From positions 1 through 64,000 of the forward strand of contig NZ_BMVY01000011.1 of the NCBI RefSeq assembly GCF_014650955.1: a DNA stretch of 64,000 bases, given 5' to 3'. Position 1 is the stretch's first letter. The number at the start of each line of letters is the position of its first letter. This document shows positions 38,942 through 47,812 of this stretch, in pieces. The position numbers were made by a program, and so were the translations under genes. This DNA comes from Streptomyces tauricus. Its GTDB lineage: Bacteria > Actinomycetota > Actinomycetes > Streptomycetales > Streptomycetaceae. The notes under the pieces were generated by a model. The model was not told the DNA's origin. It worked only from the letters and a program-made list of their open reading frames with translations, and ran no database searches.

Positions 38942-39371
38942 GGAGGCACGTCAATACTCCCGACACAACGGAGACCCGAAGGCGCCACGACCGCTCTGCC
39001 GCACACATCCGCCGAATCAACACCCGAATCAGATAACGGAGTTGACGGATCGACAGCCGTCCGGACGCCACACCGGGGCGGTACGGCCCGGCGGTACTTC
39101 GGCGACGCCCGCTCGACGCTCATGGCGCCCCAACTGCTGCTTCTGCGGGTCGCACACCCGTCGTGCACGGAGGCCGCGCCGCCGCGTTCCGCCGCCGCCC
39201 GGCTCGGGCCCTCTGCTCCGCCGCCTCTGGCTCGGCGCCCTGGTCCGTGCCCTCGTCCCGCTGCTCCCCGAACGCCTGCGCTACCTCCCCACGGCCCGCG
39301 CGGCCCGCTCCGGTCCGCTCCGGTCCTGACGGTTCGCTGCTGGCCTGACGGTTCACTGCGGGCGTGAAGGT
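38942..39371. other. 430 bases with no supported gene
   Basis: Very GC-rich stretch between the MpaB operon promoter and the LuxR-type gene, both on the - strand. Short open frames exist in several frames but they code Arg/Pro/Ala-rich sequence with no ribosome site and no family likeness. Two imperfect copies of CTGACGGTTC (about 39326-39356) lie near the end. I see no RNA gene. Confidence 0.6.
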
Positions 39372-39956
39372 TCAGATCAGCCCGGCCCGTATCGCGTAGG
39401 ACACGGCGTGCGCGCGGTTGCGGGTCCGGGTGCGCTTCATCGCCCCGTACAGGATGTATCTCACCGTGCGTTCGGAGTAGGAGAGTTCGAGCGCGATCTC
39501 GTCGCACTGCTTTCCCTCCGCGATCAGGCGCAACACGTCCACCTCGCGGGAGTTCAGCCTGGGTGCGGCGGTCCGGACGCGGGTGGGAGCGCTCCCGTCG
39601 GTGCCCGCCACACCCCGCACGGTCCGGACGAAGACGTCCGGGCTGCAGAAGTCCCACCACACGACGGCGCGTACGCCCCGCTGCCGTGCCGCCGCCAGAT
39701 CGGCCCGCCACTCCTTGCCCACGACCACGAGGAAGCGTGCGTCGGGTGCGTCGCTCAGGCGGGGGAGCAGGTCCAGCGCGGAGGCGTCCGCCATCTCCAC
39801 GGCGACCACGATCGCGTCGGCCTCCCGGATCCTGTCCGGCGGCAGCTCACGCAGCCGTGGGTCCAGGGCGACGAAGCCGGCCAGTCCGGCACGGACCAAG
39901 GGCGCGGGCGCGTGGATCGCCACGCGCACGGTCTCGGTGAGTACCTGCTGGGGCAT
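39372..39956 (-). CDS. LuxR-type regulator with receiver-like N-terminus
   Basis: A 194-residue protein. The C-terminal LuxR helix-turn-helix is clear (LNSREVDVLRLIAEGKQCDE, SYSERTVRYILYGAMKRT, to the stop). The N-terminal ~120 residues follow the alternating strand/helix pattern of a response-regulator receiver (VRVAIHAPAPLVRAGLAGFV, DAIVVAVEMADAS, ARFLVVVGKEW, VRAVVWWDF). The usual phosphorylated Asp at the end of the third strand appears as Glu (AVEMAD), so it is probably an unphosphorylated or ligand-sensing atypical regulator. ATG at 39956 follows GGGAGG; an in-frame ATG at 39989 is the alternative. It is divergent from a membrane-anchored protein of unknown function. Confidence 0.75.
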   Translation of the reverse strand: MPQQVLTETVRVAIHAPAPLVRAGLAGFVALDPRLRELPPDRIREADAIVVAVEMADASALDLLPRLSDAPDARFLVVVGKEWRADLAAARQRGVRAVVWWDFCSPDVFVRTVRGVAGTDGSAPTRVRTAAPRLNSREVDVLRLIAEGKQCDEIALELSYSERTVRYILYGAMKRTRTRNRAHAVSYAIRAGLI

Positions 39957-40380
39957 GGGCCCTCCCGCTTCGCTCCTGTGGTCGCCCATGGGGAATGTGG
40001 TCGTCCAGATGTTCCGGGAGCTGATGCTGCCACCCGCGGAGACCGGACAGCCGTGCCGAGGGCCCCCGGCCCCACAACCGAGGGAAACCTGGCGCGAGTA
40101 CGCGGCCGCCCAGCTCAAGCCGCCACTGCGCAAGGCGGCTCGGCCGGAGGTGCGCGAGAACTTTCTGTACGGAACGGCAAGGTTCGCGGGGACGACTTCA
40201 CCGGGGGAGCCGGCGGCACGACGATGGGGTGAGAGCGCGTTCCGACGCACTCCGGATGCCGGAGCGTGCGTGCGGGATGCCGTGCGGCCCGTGACCACTC
40301 CTGGCCGCGCTCGGCCGCTCGTGGCAAATGCCCGGCAACGCACCGCAACTTCTGCCACTTCTAGCAACAAAGGTAGTCGC
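39957..40380. other. 424-base divergent region with no supported gene
   Basis: Lies between the LuxR-type gene (-) and the membrane-anchored protein gene (+). It holds a small hairpin, AGCCGCC/GGCGGCT (40118-40124 and 40134-40140), and an AT-richer end near 40330-40380 with direct ACTTCT repeats that may include the promoter of the + strand gene. An open frame runs through on the + strand, but the real start with ribosome site AAGGTAG is at 40381. Confidence 0.4.
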
Positions 40381-41271
40381 ATGATCGTGTCCCTTGTCCT
40401 GTTCGCGGTGCTCGGCCTGGTGCTGCTCGGGGCCGCTGCCGTACTGACCCGGCGGAAACTCGGTTCCTCCGCCGGACAGGCCCGTACCGCGGGGCCGGGC
40501 GCCGACCGGAAAGTACTGGAGGCCGTCGCCCTGGGGCTGCAGGCACTGGCCGAGGGGCGTGCGAGGGACGCGCGCCGGCTGCCCGACGTACAGACGGTCG
40601 TGCACTCGGGACAGCGGCTCACCGTGCAGCTCGCGCAGGCCGACGCGGCGGCGCCCTCGCCGTGGACGTCGGACGTCTCGGGCAAGGAGTGGTCGCTGGA
40701 CCCGGCGAGCCTGCGCGCAGCCGGCGCCTCCGGCGGCGGACCCACGCATCCGTACTCCCTGACCGTCACCCTCGGCCTGCACAGGGGAGACAGGGTGCTG
40801 GTCGACCTCGCCCAGCTGTCGGGGCCGATCGCCTTGACGGGGGACGACCACGAGGTGCTGCGTCTGGCGCAGGCCCTCATCACCGAAGTCGTCTCGGGGC
40901 CGGTCGGGCACCTCGCCACGGTCGTCCTGGTGGGTTCGGCGACCACCCCTCCGGTGACCGACGGACTGGGCGCGCGCTCGGCCCGGCTGTACCCCGCGGC
41001 CACCCGGAAGGAGGCCCTGGCCCACGAGGACGGCGGGACGGCCGCGGGGGCGACGGCCGGCGGAACGCACGCCCGCCGTCTCTTCGTGGTCACCGCCGCC
41101 CAGTTCCGGGACGAGAGATGGAGCGACGCCCCGCTGCGCGAGACCGACGCGCTGCTGGTACTCGGCTGGATCACCGATGCTCAATGGCACATCGGGGTGA
41201 ACACCGACGGCTCCTTGGACACCGGCCGCCTGGGTGTCCTCGTCGACACCCACACCGCCCGCTTCTCCTGA
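40381..41271 (+). CDS. Membrane-anchored protein of unknown function
   Basis: A 296-residue protein with one N-terminal membrane segment (IVSLVLFAVLGLVLLGAAAVL, residues ~2-22, followed by RRK) and the rest predicted cytoplasmic or external globular. I recognise no catalytic motif. Three Val/Leu-rich strands (HLATVVLVGSATT, RRLFVVTAAQF, DALLVLGWITD) suggest an alpha/beta domain. It is divergent from a receiver-like LuxR gene. ATG at 40381 has AAGGTAG at a spacing of about 6. The protein ends close to the convergent large regulator gene. Confidence 0.7.
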   Translation: MIVSLVLFAVLGLVLLGAAAVLTRRKLGSSAGQARTAGPGADRKVLEAVALGLQALAEGRARDARRLPDVQTVVHSGQRLTVQLAQADAAAPSPWTSDVSGKEWSLDPASLRAAGASGGGPTHPYSLTVTLGLHRGDRVLVDLAQLSGPIALTGDDHEVLRLAQALITEVVSGPVGHLATVVLVGSATTPPVTDGLGARSARLYPAATRKEALAHEDGGTAAGATAGGTHARRLFVVTAAQFRDERWSDAPLRETDALLVLGWITDAQWHIGVNTDGSLDTGRLGVLVDTHTARFS

Positions 41272-41347
41272 CCCGTCCGACCCGTCCGCTCCTCCGTCCC
41301 CTTCGACGACCCGTCCGACCCTTCTGTCCCCTTCGACGACCCGCTGG

Positions 41348-44284
41348 TCACCGGGAGGTGCCGGGCACACCGTCCGGCACCAGCCCGCGGTCGGCGAGGC
41401 TGCCGTCCAGCCAGGCCGCGGCCAGTTCGGCCCGGGAGCGGCAACCGGTGCGCTGGAACAACTGGGTCAGCCGCCGCTCCACGGTCTTCTCGCTCGACGC
41501 CAGCCGCGCCGCGATCTGCCGGTTGGTCGCCCCGTCACTGACCAGCACGGTCAGCCTGATGTCCGCCTCGCTCAACCGGTCCCTGGCCGGCCGCAGTCTC
41601 GGCAGTACGAGACTCCGGCGCCGCGCCATATGACCCAGGGTCGTACGGGTCGCGCGTCCGATCCCCAGCGACTGCGCGAGGTACGAGGCCTCGGCCAGCC
41701 GCCGGTCGGAGTCGTCGCCGATCTCCACCAGGCACAGACGGCAGAGCAGGCCCATGTACACATCACCCCGCTGGTCCACCGACCGCAGGGCGGCCAGCGC
41801 TCCGTCCACCTCTCCGTGCACCAGGCCCCGGCCCAGCAGCACCGTCTCGCGCGTCATGGCGGAGCCCACTTCCTCGTGCAGTGCCTCCAGTTCGCCCAGC
41901 GTCCGGCGCATGACCTGCGGCATGCCTTCCAGCAGGGCGTACGACAGGTGCCGCAGCAGCACCTTCTCGATGCCCGACAGCAGACCGCTCCCGCGCGCCC
42001 GCCGTACGTCCTCGCGCGCTCCCTCCAGCGCCTGGGCCGTCCGGCCCGACCAGTACCGCAGACTCATCCGCGCCCAGGCGACGAGTGGGTGGGCCACGCT
42101 GTCGGGAACCAGCTCCAGCCAGGCCCGGGCGTGCCCCAACTCCCCGCGCGCGCAGTGGATCTCGGCCGCCAGCGCGCGGGCGCACTGGGCGGTGGCGGCT
42201 TCCGTGCCGCGGGTCCGGCTGCGTGCCTCGATCCGGCGGGCGGCCGAGAGAGCCTGGTCCCAGTCACCCTCCAGATAGGAGCGCACCATGGCGTGGTACC
42301 GCGTGGCGGTGCTGTCACCCGCCCCCGTGTACCGGTCGCCGAGTACGGCGGCCAGGGCGTCGGCGAGGTCCGCGTGGGTGGCCGCGTGCCGCAGCCGGTC
42401 CACGGTGCGCGCGCTGTCGGCTTCCGACGGCAGGGTGCCCAGGGCCGCCAGCAGTTCGGCGCGTCCGCCCGCGGCGGCGGCGAGCAGCCGCAGTTCCGCG
42501 GGCGAGGGCAGCGGACCGGATCCAGGCCGCCGGCCGACGACCGGGGGGAACGTCGTCCGGCGGCCCTCGCCCGCCGGTCGGTCCGCCACCCGGCCGATCC
42601 CGTACGGACCGGCCAGCGCCGCGAAGCCCTCCACGGCGGCCAGGTGTTCCGCGACGCTTGTGTTCGGGGAGCCGGAGCCGGAGTCAAAGCCGGGGCCGTC
42701 GGCGTCGGCGTCGGTGTACGGCAACCGGTGCTCGTGCAGCGACGCCAGGGCCCACACTTCGGTGACGTACACCAGACGGTTCCGATCCTGATCCTGATCC
42801 CGATCCAGGTCCAGGTCCCTGTCCCCGTCCTGGGGTTCGCTCCCGTCCCGCTCGGCGGGGGACGCGTCCAGGCAGGCGAGCAGCGGTTCGCCCAGGGCCA
42901 GCGCGCCGGGATGGTCGGCGTGGCGGAGGCTGAGTTCGGCGGACTCGTACAGCACTCCGGGCGTCCTGCGGTCGTACGGAGCCAGGCGTCCCAGCGCCGA
43001 GGAGTAGGCGCGGACCGACCGCGGCCAGTCGGACCTGGCGTCCGTACGGGCCGCCGCCAGCAGTACGTCGACCGCGAGCGCGTCGTCCAACTCGGCCCCG
43101 GCGGCGGTCACATGGTCGGCGAGGCGGGGATGGCCGCCTCCCGCGGTCTCCGCGCCCAGCCGGTCGCTCAGCGATCTGGTGATCAGGGCGTGCAACGACG
43201 ACACCTCGTGGTGGGTGGGCAGGGCGCGCAGCGCCGCCGCGAGCGCCGGGACGGCGAACGACGCCCGGCCGTCCTCGTCCACGGTCAGGATCCCGTCCCC
43301 GACCAGCGGTGTCAGGGCGCGGTCGACGAGGCCGGCCCGCCGGGGGCCGCCCGGCTTCAGCCGGTGCAGATCGTCGAACCGTATCTCGGCGTGTTCGAGG
43401 GCGCGGGCCACCGCGGCGGCCGCGTCCAGATCGGCGGTGTCCGGGGGCTCGCCTGGCCAGCAGAGCCGCCTGAGCTGTGCCAGGTCCGTGGTGAGCCGCA
43501 GTGCCTGTTCCGGTTCGGTCAGGCAGACATGGCCGCCGAGTTCGAGGAGGCCGCCGCGCCCGTCCATCGAGTCGAGCACCGACAGGACGGCCTCGGGGGT
43601 GCCCGCCATCGGGCCCAGCGCACGCAGTACCGCGGTCACCAGGGCCGGCTCGACCGGGCGGCCGAGCACGTGCACCATCAGGGCCTCCACGTCGGCGGGC
43701 CGCAGCGGGGGCAGTTCGAGCAACCTGTCCGCGGCCGAGGTCAGTTGGGAAGCTCCGCCGTCTCTCGGGTGTGCCGGTCGGCCGGCCATCACCATCGGCA
43801 CACCGGCCGGGCGGAAGACACGTATCAGCAGGCCGAGGGCGGAGGCCGTGGCCGACGGCAGCCGGTCGACGTCGTCGAGCAGCAGCGCGAAGGGGGAGTC
43901 ACGGGCGGCCTCGGTGAGCGCTTCACTCAAGGCGGAGAGCTGACTCAACTCACCGTACGAGACTACGCGTTGGCGTCCTGGTCGGCGAGCGCCGCTGACG
44001 CGGACCGTGGTCCGGCGACCGTGGAGCTTGGCGAGTGCGCTGTGGACGCCGTCGGCCAGGGCGGCGGCGCCGGGCGTGCTTCCGCCGTCGTGGCAGCGCA
44101 GCCGCAGGACTCTGGCGCCCTCCTCGACCGCGGCTCGCCGGGCGTGTTCCAGTACGGCGGTCTTGCCGGTTCCGGCCGCGCCGACGAGCAGCAGGACGCG
44201 GGCCGGGTCACCGGTGGACAGCAGAGTCCGGGTCACCTCCCGGAGCTCGCTCTCCCGGCCTATGACAGGTCCGCCGTCACGCAC
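41348..44284 (-). CDS. Large LuxR-family ATP-binding transcriptional regulator (LAL type)
   Basis: A 978-residue regulator. The N-terminus has an AAA-type ATPase with an intact Walker A (GAAGTGKT, residues ~35-42) and a Walker B (ALLLDDVDRL). A long helical repeat region follows. The C-terminal LuxR helix-turn-helix (LSEADIRLTVLVSDGATNRQ, then IAARLASSEKTVERRLTQLF) sits about 40 residues from the end. LAL proteins are often pathway activators that bind ATP and an inducer. The GTG at 44284 is chosen because AGGAGG lies 7 bases before it; a GTG at 44290 is only 1 base from AGGAGG. It is divergent from a second LAL gene with which it shares a control region. Confidence 0.85.
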   Translation of the reverse strand: MRDGGPVIGRESELREVTRTLLSTGDPARVLLLVGAAGTGKTAVLEHARRAAVEEGARVLRLRCHDGGSTPGAAALADGVHSALAKLHGRRTTVRVSGARRPGRQRVVSYGELSQLSALSEALTEAARDSPFALLLDDVDRLPSATASALGLLIRVFRPAGVPMVMAGRPAHPRDGGASQLTSAADRLLELPPLRPADVEALMVHVLGRPVEPALVTAVLRALGPMAGTPEAVLSVLDSMDGRGGLLELGGHVCLTEPEQALRLTTDLAQLRRLCWPGEPPDTADLDAAAAVARALEHAEIRFDDLHRLKPGGPRRAGLVDRALTPLVGDGILTVDEDGRASFAVPALAAALRALPTHHEVSSLHALITRSLSDRLGAETAGGGHPRLADHVTAAGAELDDALAVDVLLAAARTDARSDWPRSVRAYSSALGRLAPYDRRTPGVLYESAELSLRHADHPGALALGEPLLACLDASPAERDGSEPQDGDRDLDLDRDQDQDRNRLVYVTEVWALASLHEHRLPYTDADADGPGFDSGSGSPNTSVAEHLAAVEGFAALAGPYGIGRVADRPAGEGRRTTFPPVVGRRPGSGPLPSPAELRLLAAAAGGRAELLAALGTLPSEADSARTVDRLRHAATHADLADALAAVLGDRYTGAGDSTATRYHAMVRSYLEGDWDQALSAARRIEARSRTRGTEAATAQCARALAAEIHCARGELGHARAWLELVPDSVAHPLVAWARMSLRYWSGRTAQALEGAREDVRRARGSGLLSGIEKVLLRHLSYALLEGMPQVMRRTLGELEALHEEVGSAMTRETVLLGRGLVHGEVDGALAALRSVDQRGDVYMGLLCRLCLVEIGDDSDRRLAEASYLAQSLGIGRATRTTLGHMARRRSLVLPRLRPARDRLSEADIRLTVLVSDGATNRQIAARLASSEKTVERRLTQLFQRTGCRSRAELAAAWLDGSLADRGLVPDGVPGTSR

Positions 44285-44347
44285 GTCCACGCCTCCTGAT
44301 CCGGTACTCGCCGGACGCGAATGACCAGCGGAAACGACCACATGTAA

Positions 44348-44378
44348 ACAGCCACCGGCACATGACCATAATGGCTGT
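44348..44378. promoter_or_regulatory. Inverted repeat in the shared LAL promoter
   Basis: ACAGCCA (44348-44354) and TGGCTGT (44372-44378) are perfect 7-base inverted arms 17 bases apart. Inside lie CATAAT (44367-44372), a plausible -10 of the + strand LAL gene, and the palindrome CCATAATGG (44366-44374). The position between the two divergent regulator genes suggests autoregulation or cross-regulation. Confidence 0.45.
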
Positions 44379-44481
44379 CGCCGGCCGAAAGCCCGGACGA
44401 AGGGCCGGCCGCCGGCGCTCTCCCCGTGTGGGCGCGTCACCGCCCGCCCGGCCCATGTCGTCGAGGAGAGCGCGGTGGACC

Positions 44482-47400
44482 ATGACTGCTCCGTCCGAAA
44501 ACCCCTGGCTGCTCCACGGGGGTACGGCCGTGAGCCTGGACCGTACCGCCGGCCGACCGGTGGGCCACGAGCGGCAGTCGGCCGAGGCCCATGACCGGCT
44601 GAGTGATCCGGGCGGGCCGCGCCTGGTACTCGTCCGCGGCGAACGGGGCACCGGGCGCACCGAGTTCGTGCACGCGGTCGGTGAACTGCTCCGCGCGGAG
44701 GGGGCGGTCGTGCTGGACGTGGGCTGCGTTCCCGGCGACGACGTACGGCCGTTTCTGCTGGCGCTGCGGTTGATCATGGCGCTGGAGGAGCACCGCCCGT
44801 CGACGCGGCCGGCCACGGAGGCCCTGCGGGCGGCCGAGCGGCGCGACGGGACGGCGATGGCGGGCCTGCTGCGCGCCGCTCTCACGAGACCCGTGCCTGT
44901 GTCCGCGCCCGTGGTGGTGGTGATGGACGACATCCAGCATGCCGACGCCGGTTCGCTGACCGTGCTCCGGGAGACCGACTTCGCACGAGTGCCGCACACC
45001 GTACGGCTGTTGGCCTCGGAAGTGGGACGCGGCGAGGGGCGCCGGGCGACCGGGCTGGGGACCGTCCGGGGCGCCCACCCGATCGTCCTGCCCCGGCTCG
45101 GACCGGAGGAGACCACCACCGTGGTGGCACGCCGGCTGCGGGCCACACCCGACACGACGCTGGCCCGACGGGTGCGGGAACTCACCCTCGGGGTGCCCGG
45201 CGCGGTCGACGCGCTGCTCACCGGGTGGACGCGGCAGGGCGCGATCAGGGTGGCCGACGGCCACGCCTTCGTCGGCGCGAGAAGCCCGACACCGGTCCTG
45301 TCGGACAACGACCGGTTCATGACGGCGCTGGACGCACTGGGCGAGCCGTGCCGCACGGTGGCCGGCGCGCTGAGCATCCTGTGGCCACTCGGCGACCGAG
45401 CCGCACACCTGATAGCGACATCGACCGGCCTGCCCCCGACCACGGTGAACACCGCACTCCACACCCTGACCACAGCGGACCTCACCGAACCCCTCCCCGC
45501 ACCGGACAGCGCCGCCACCGACATCCCGGACCGCGCCGACGCCGACGCCGGCACGCGGGGCTCCGCCGACCCGGCCGCCCTTGGAGCCGACGAGGCTGCG
45601 GCCGTGGGGCTCGGCGCGACCGCCGGCGGGTATGCCGCTGCGGCCGACGGGCCTGACGACGCCGGTGGCGTCGGGTCCGACGCTCCCGTGGTGCCCGGGC
45701 CCGGCGCTGCAGCCACCGGGGCCGCTGACGACGGCGTCCTCGGGTCCGGCACGGGCGGCCTCACGGGCGGCGCCGCCCGCGATGTCGGCCCCCAGGTCGT
45801 CGAGGTCCCCGGCCCCGACGACACACCCCCGCACGGCTGGCGGTTCAGGTTGCCTCTTGTGGCGTTCGCCGTTCGGGAGCGGCTCGGGCCGTTGGAGCGT
45901 AGTCGGCTGTCCGCCGCCGCGGTGGAGGCGTTGTGGGCGGAGCAGGACGCGGCGAGCGCGGAGGGCGCCCCTCCGCGAAGACGAAGACCCGTGCTCGCGG
46001 CCCTGCCGGACGAGGCGGACGCGGTGGCCTACCTCGCGGACCGGGTCGCGGAAGCGGGATCGCTCGTCGACCCCGACCGCGCCGTCACCGAACTGACGGC
46101 CGCCGCCCGGAGACTGCACCCCGACTCCGAGGGCAGGGGAGTCCTCCGGTGGTGCCGGGCGGCCTGCCACCTCGTGGAGCGGCCCGCCGACCGGGTCGCG
46201 GCCCTGCAGCGGTACGCCAAGGCCGCCTACAACGCGGGCGACCACCACACCGCGCGAACCATCGCGGAGTCGATCCTGCGCGACCTCGCGGACGTCCTCG
46301 ACCCCCGGGAACTGCAGGACACCGCCAGTCTGTTCACGGCGGCGACGGCCAACGACCTGGACTGGCGGGCCCTGTCCCGGCTGACCACGGCGCGCTGGTG
46401 GGACGAACTGCGGCTGCCCGGCCCGGCCGTCGTGACCGGCCGGGCCCTGGCCCTGAGCCAGTTGGAGAGGTGGCAGGAGGTACTGGACCTGCTGTCACGG
46501 ACCGAGCCGGTGTGGACCGCCGATGCCCACGCCCGGGTGAAGCCCGCCTATTTCCGGGCCGTCGCGGAACTGGCGCTGGGCCGCCCGGAGCGCTTCCGGG
46601 AGTCACTGGCCTTCCCGGAGGCGTCGTACCTCGACCGCGGTCACGTCCATGCCCTCTCCACCACCATGTTCGACGAGCTGCTCAGCGGCCGGGACCTGCG
46701 CGCGGCCGAAGCCCTGCTGGACGCACGGGGACTGACGGCGGACCTGCTGGCCCCGCGCAGCCTCTTCCTGTGGCGCCATCTCCAGGGGCGTTGGGACGAG
46801 GCACTGGAGTCTGCCCGCTGGATGCTGGCGAACAACCAGACGAGCACCCCGGCAGCGGACAGCCATCTGATCCCGGCGCGGACCGCGGCCGTCCTGCTGG
46901 CCCGGGGCCGCCCCACGAGCGCCCGCCGCCTCCTCGACAGCGCGCGCGGCGGGAGTGCGCGCGGCCACGGAGAAGGCCCGCTGGAGTACTCCCTGGACGC
47001 CGTCGAGTCGGAGGTGCTGCGGGCGCTCGGTGATCCGGCCGGCGCCGAGAAGGTACTGCGCCGCGGCCTGGACGAGGCAGCGGTCCGCGGACAGATCGCC
47101 GGCACCGGCGAACTGTGGGCCGCGCTCGCCGAGACGCACGCGGAGGAGGGACGTACGGCGGACGCGGCGACCTGCCTGCGCCACCTGCGGCGGATCTCCG
47201 ACCGCACGGGCGACGCACGGACCCGGCTGAGGTACCTGCTGGCCTCGGCCCGCGTCCTGCACCGGAACGGCCAGGACGGACAGGTCCCGCACGGCGGCCC
47301 GGACGGCGGCTTCGGGACCGTCCGCGGGAACCTGCGGGAAGCCCTGGAACTGGCCCGCTCCCGCCGCCAGCCCTACGAGACGGCCGTGACCCTCGTCGCC

Positions 47401-47754
47401 GCCGCGGGCGCGGGCGCGGGCCTGCCCGCCCTGCTGCACGAGGCGTACGAACTGTTCGGCGAGACCCGCGCCGCACTGCCCCGCTTCCACACCAGGACCG
47501 CCATGCGCGAGGCCGGAACCCCCGTCCCCGGGCGCAGACAGGCCACCGCCGAGAACGAACAGCTGCTCGCGACCCTGATCGCCGAAGGACTCACCAACCG
47601 CCAGATCGCCACGGTGCTGCGGCTCAGCGAGGACGCGGTCGCCAACCGCCTGACCCGGCTGTTCACCCGTACCGGGCTGCGGTCCCGTACCGAAGTGGTC
47701 ACCGCCGTGCTCACCAACTACCGCGTCCACCGAGGAGCGACCGAGCCGGGCTGA
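44482..47754 (+). CDS. Large LuxR-family regulator with an altered Walker A motif
   Basis: A 1,090-residue regulator with the same architecture as its divergent neighbour. The P-loop reads GERGTGRT (residues 53-60), with Arg in place of the usual Lys, so ATP hydrolysis may be impaired. Walker B is present (VVVVMDDIQHADAG). An Ala/Gly/Asp-rich linker (~residues 335-440) divides the ATPase from the helical repeats. The C-terminal LuxR helix-turn-helix is LIAEGLTNRQIATVLRLSED with AVANRLTRLFTRTGLRSR. ATG at 44482 is the chosen start; ATG at 44455 is in frame. It is followed after 58 bases by a cytochrome P450 gene, a possible target. Confidence 0.85.
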   Translation: MTAPSENPWLLHGGTAVSLDRTAGRPVGHERQSAEAHDRLSDPGGPRLVLVRGERGTGRTEFVHAVGELLRAEGAVVLDVGCVPGDDVRPFLLALRLIMALEEHRPSTRPATEALRAAERRDGTAMAGLLRAALTRPVPVSAPVVVVMDDIQHADAGSLTVLRETDFARVPHTVRLLASEVGRGEGRRATGLGTVRGAHPIVLPRLGPEETTTVVARRLRATPDTTLARRVRELTLGVPGAVDALLTGWTRQGAIRVADGHAFVGARSPTPVLSDNDRFMTALDALGEPCRTVAGALSILWPLGDRAAHLIATSTGLPPTTVNTALHTLTTADLTEPLPAPDSAATDIPDRADADAGTRGSADPAALGADEAAAVGLGATAGGYAAAADGPDDAGGVGSDAPVVPGPGAAATGAADDGVLGSGTGGLTGGAARDVGPQVVEVPGPDDTPPHGWRFRLPLVAFAVRERLGPLERSRLSAAAVEALWAEQDAASAEGAPPRRRRPVLAALPDEADAVAYLADRVAEAGSLVDPDRAVTELTAAARRLHPDSEGRGVLRWCRAACHLVERPADRVAALQRYAKAAYNAGDHHTARTIAESILRDLADVLDPRELQDTASLFTAATANDLDWRALSRLTTARWWDELRLPGPAVVTGRALALSQLERWQEVLDLLSRTEPVWTADAHARVKPAYFRAVAELALGRPERFRESLAFPEASYLDRGHVHALSTTMFDELLSGRDLRAAEALLDARGLTADLLAPRSLFLWRHLQGRWDEALESARWMLANNQTSTPAADSHLIPARTAAVLLARGRPTSARRLLDSARGGSARGHGEGPLEYSLDAVESEVLRALGDPAGAEKVLRRGLDEAAVRGQIAGTGELWAALAETHAEEGRTADAATCLRHLRRISDRTGDARTRLRYLLASARVLHRNGQDGQVPHGGPDGGFGTVRGNLREALELARSRRQPYETAVTLVAAAGAGAGLPALLHEAYELFGETRAALPRFHTRTAMREAGTPVPGRRQATAENEQLLATLIAEGLTNRQIATVLRLSEDAVANRLTRLFTRTGLRSRTEVVTAVLTNYRVHRGATEPG

Positions 47755-47812
47755 GGACGCGATTGTTAGCCTTGCGTGTGATCGGTTACCCCATACCCGC
47801 CCGGACTCCGCG

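Noticed and set aside
39122..39367. Possible small + strand protein upstream of the LuxR-type gene
   Set aside because: Arg/Pro/Ala-rich composition, no clear ribosome site and two further overlapping open frames of similar kind.
41296..41343. Two copies of an 18-base direct repeat between convergent genes
   Set aside because: GTCCCCTTCGACGACCCG at 41296 and 41326 is real but only two copies, with no linked gene or mobility signature; probably slippage.
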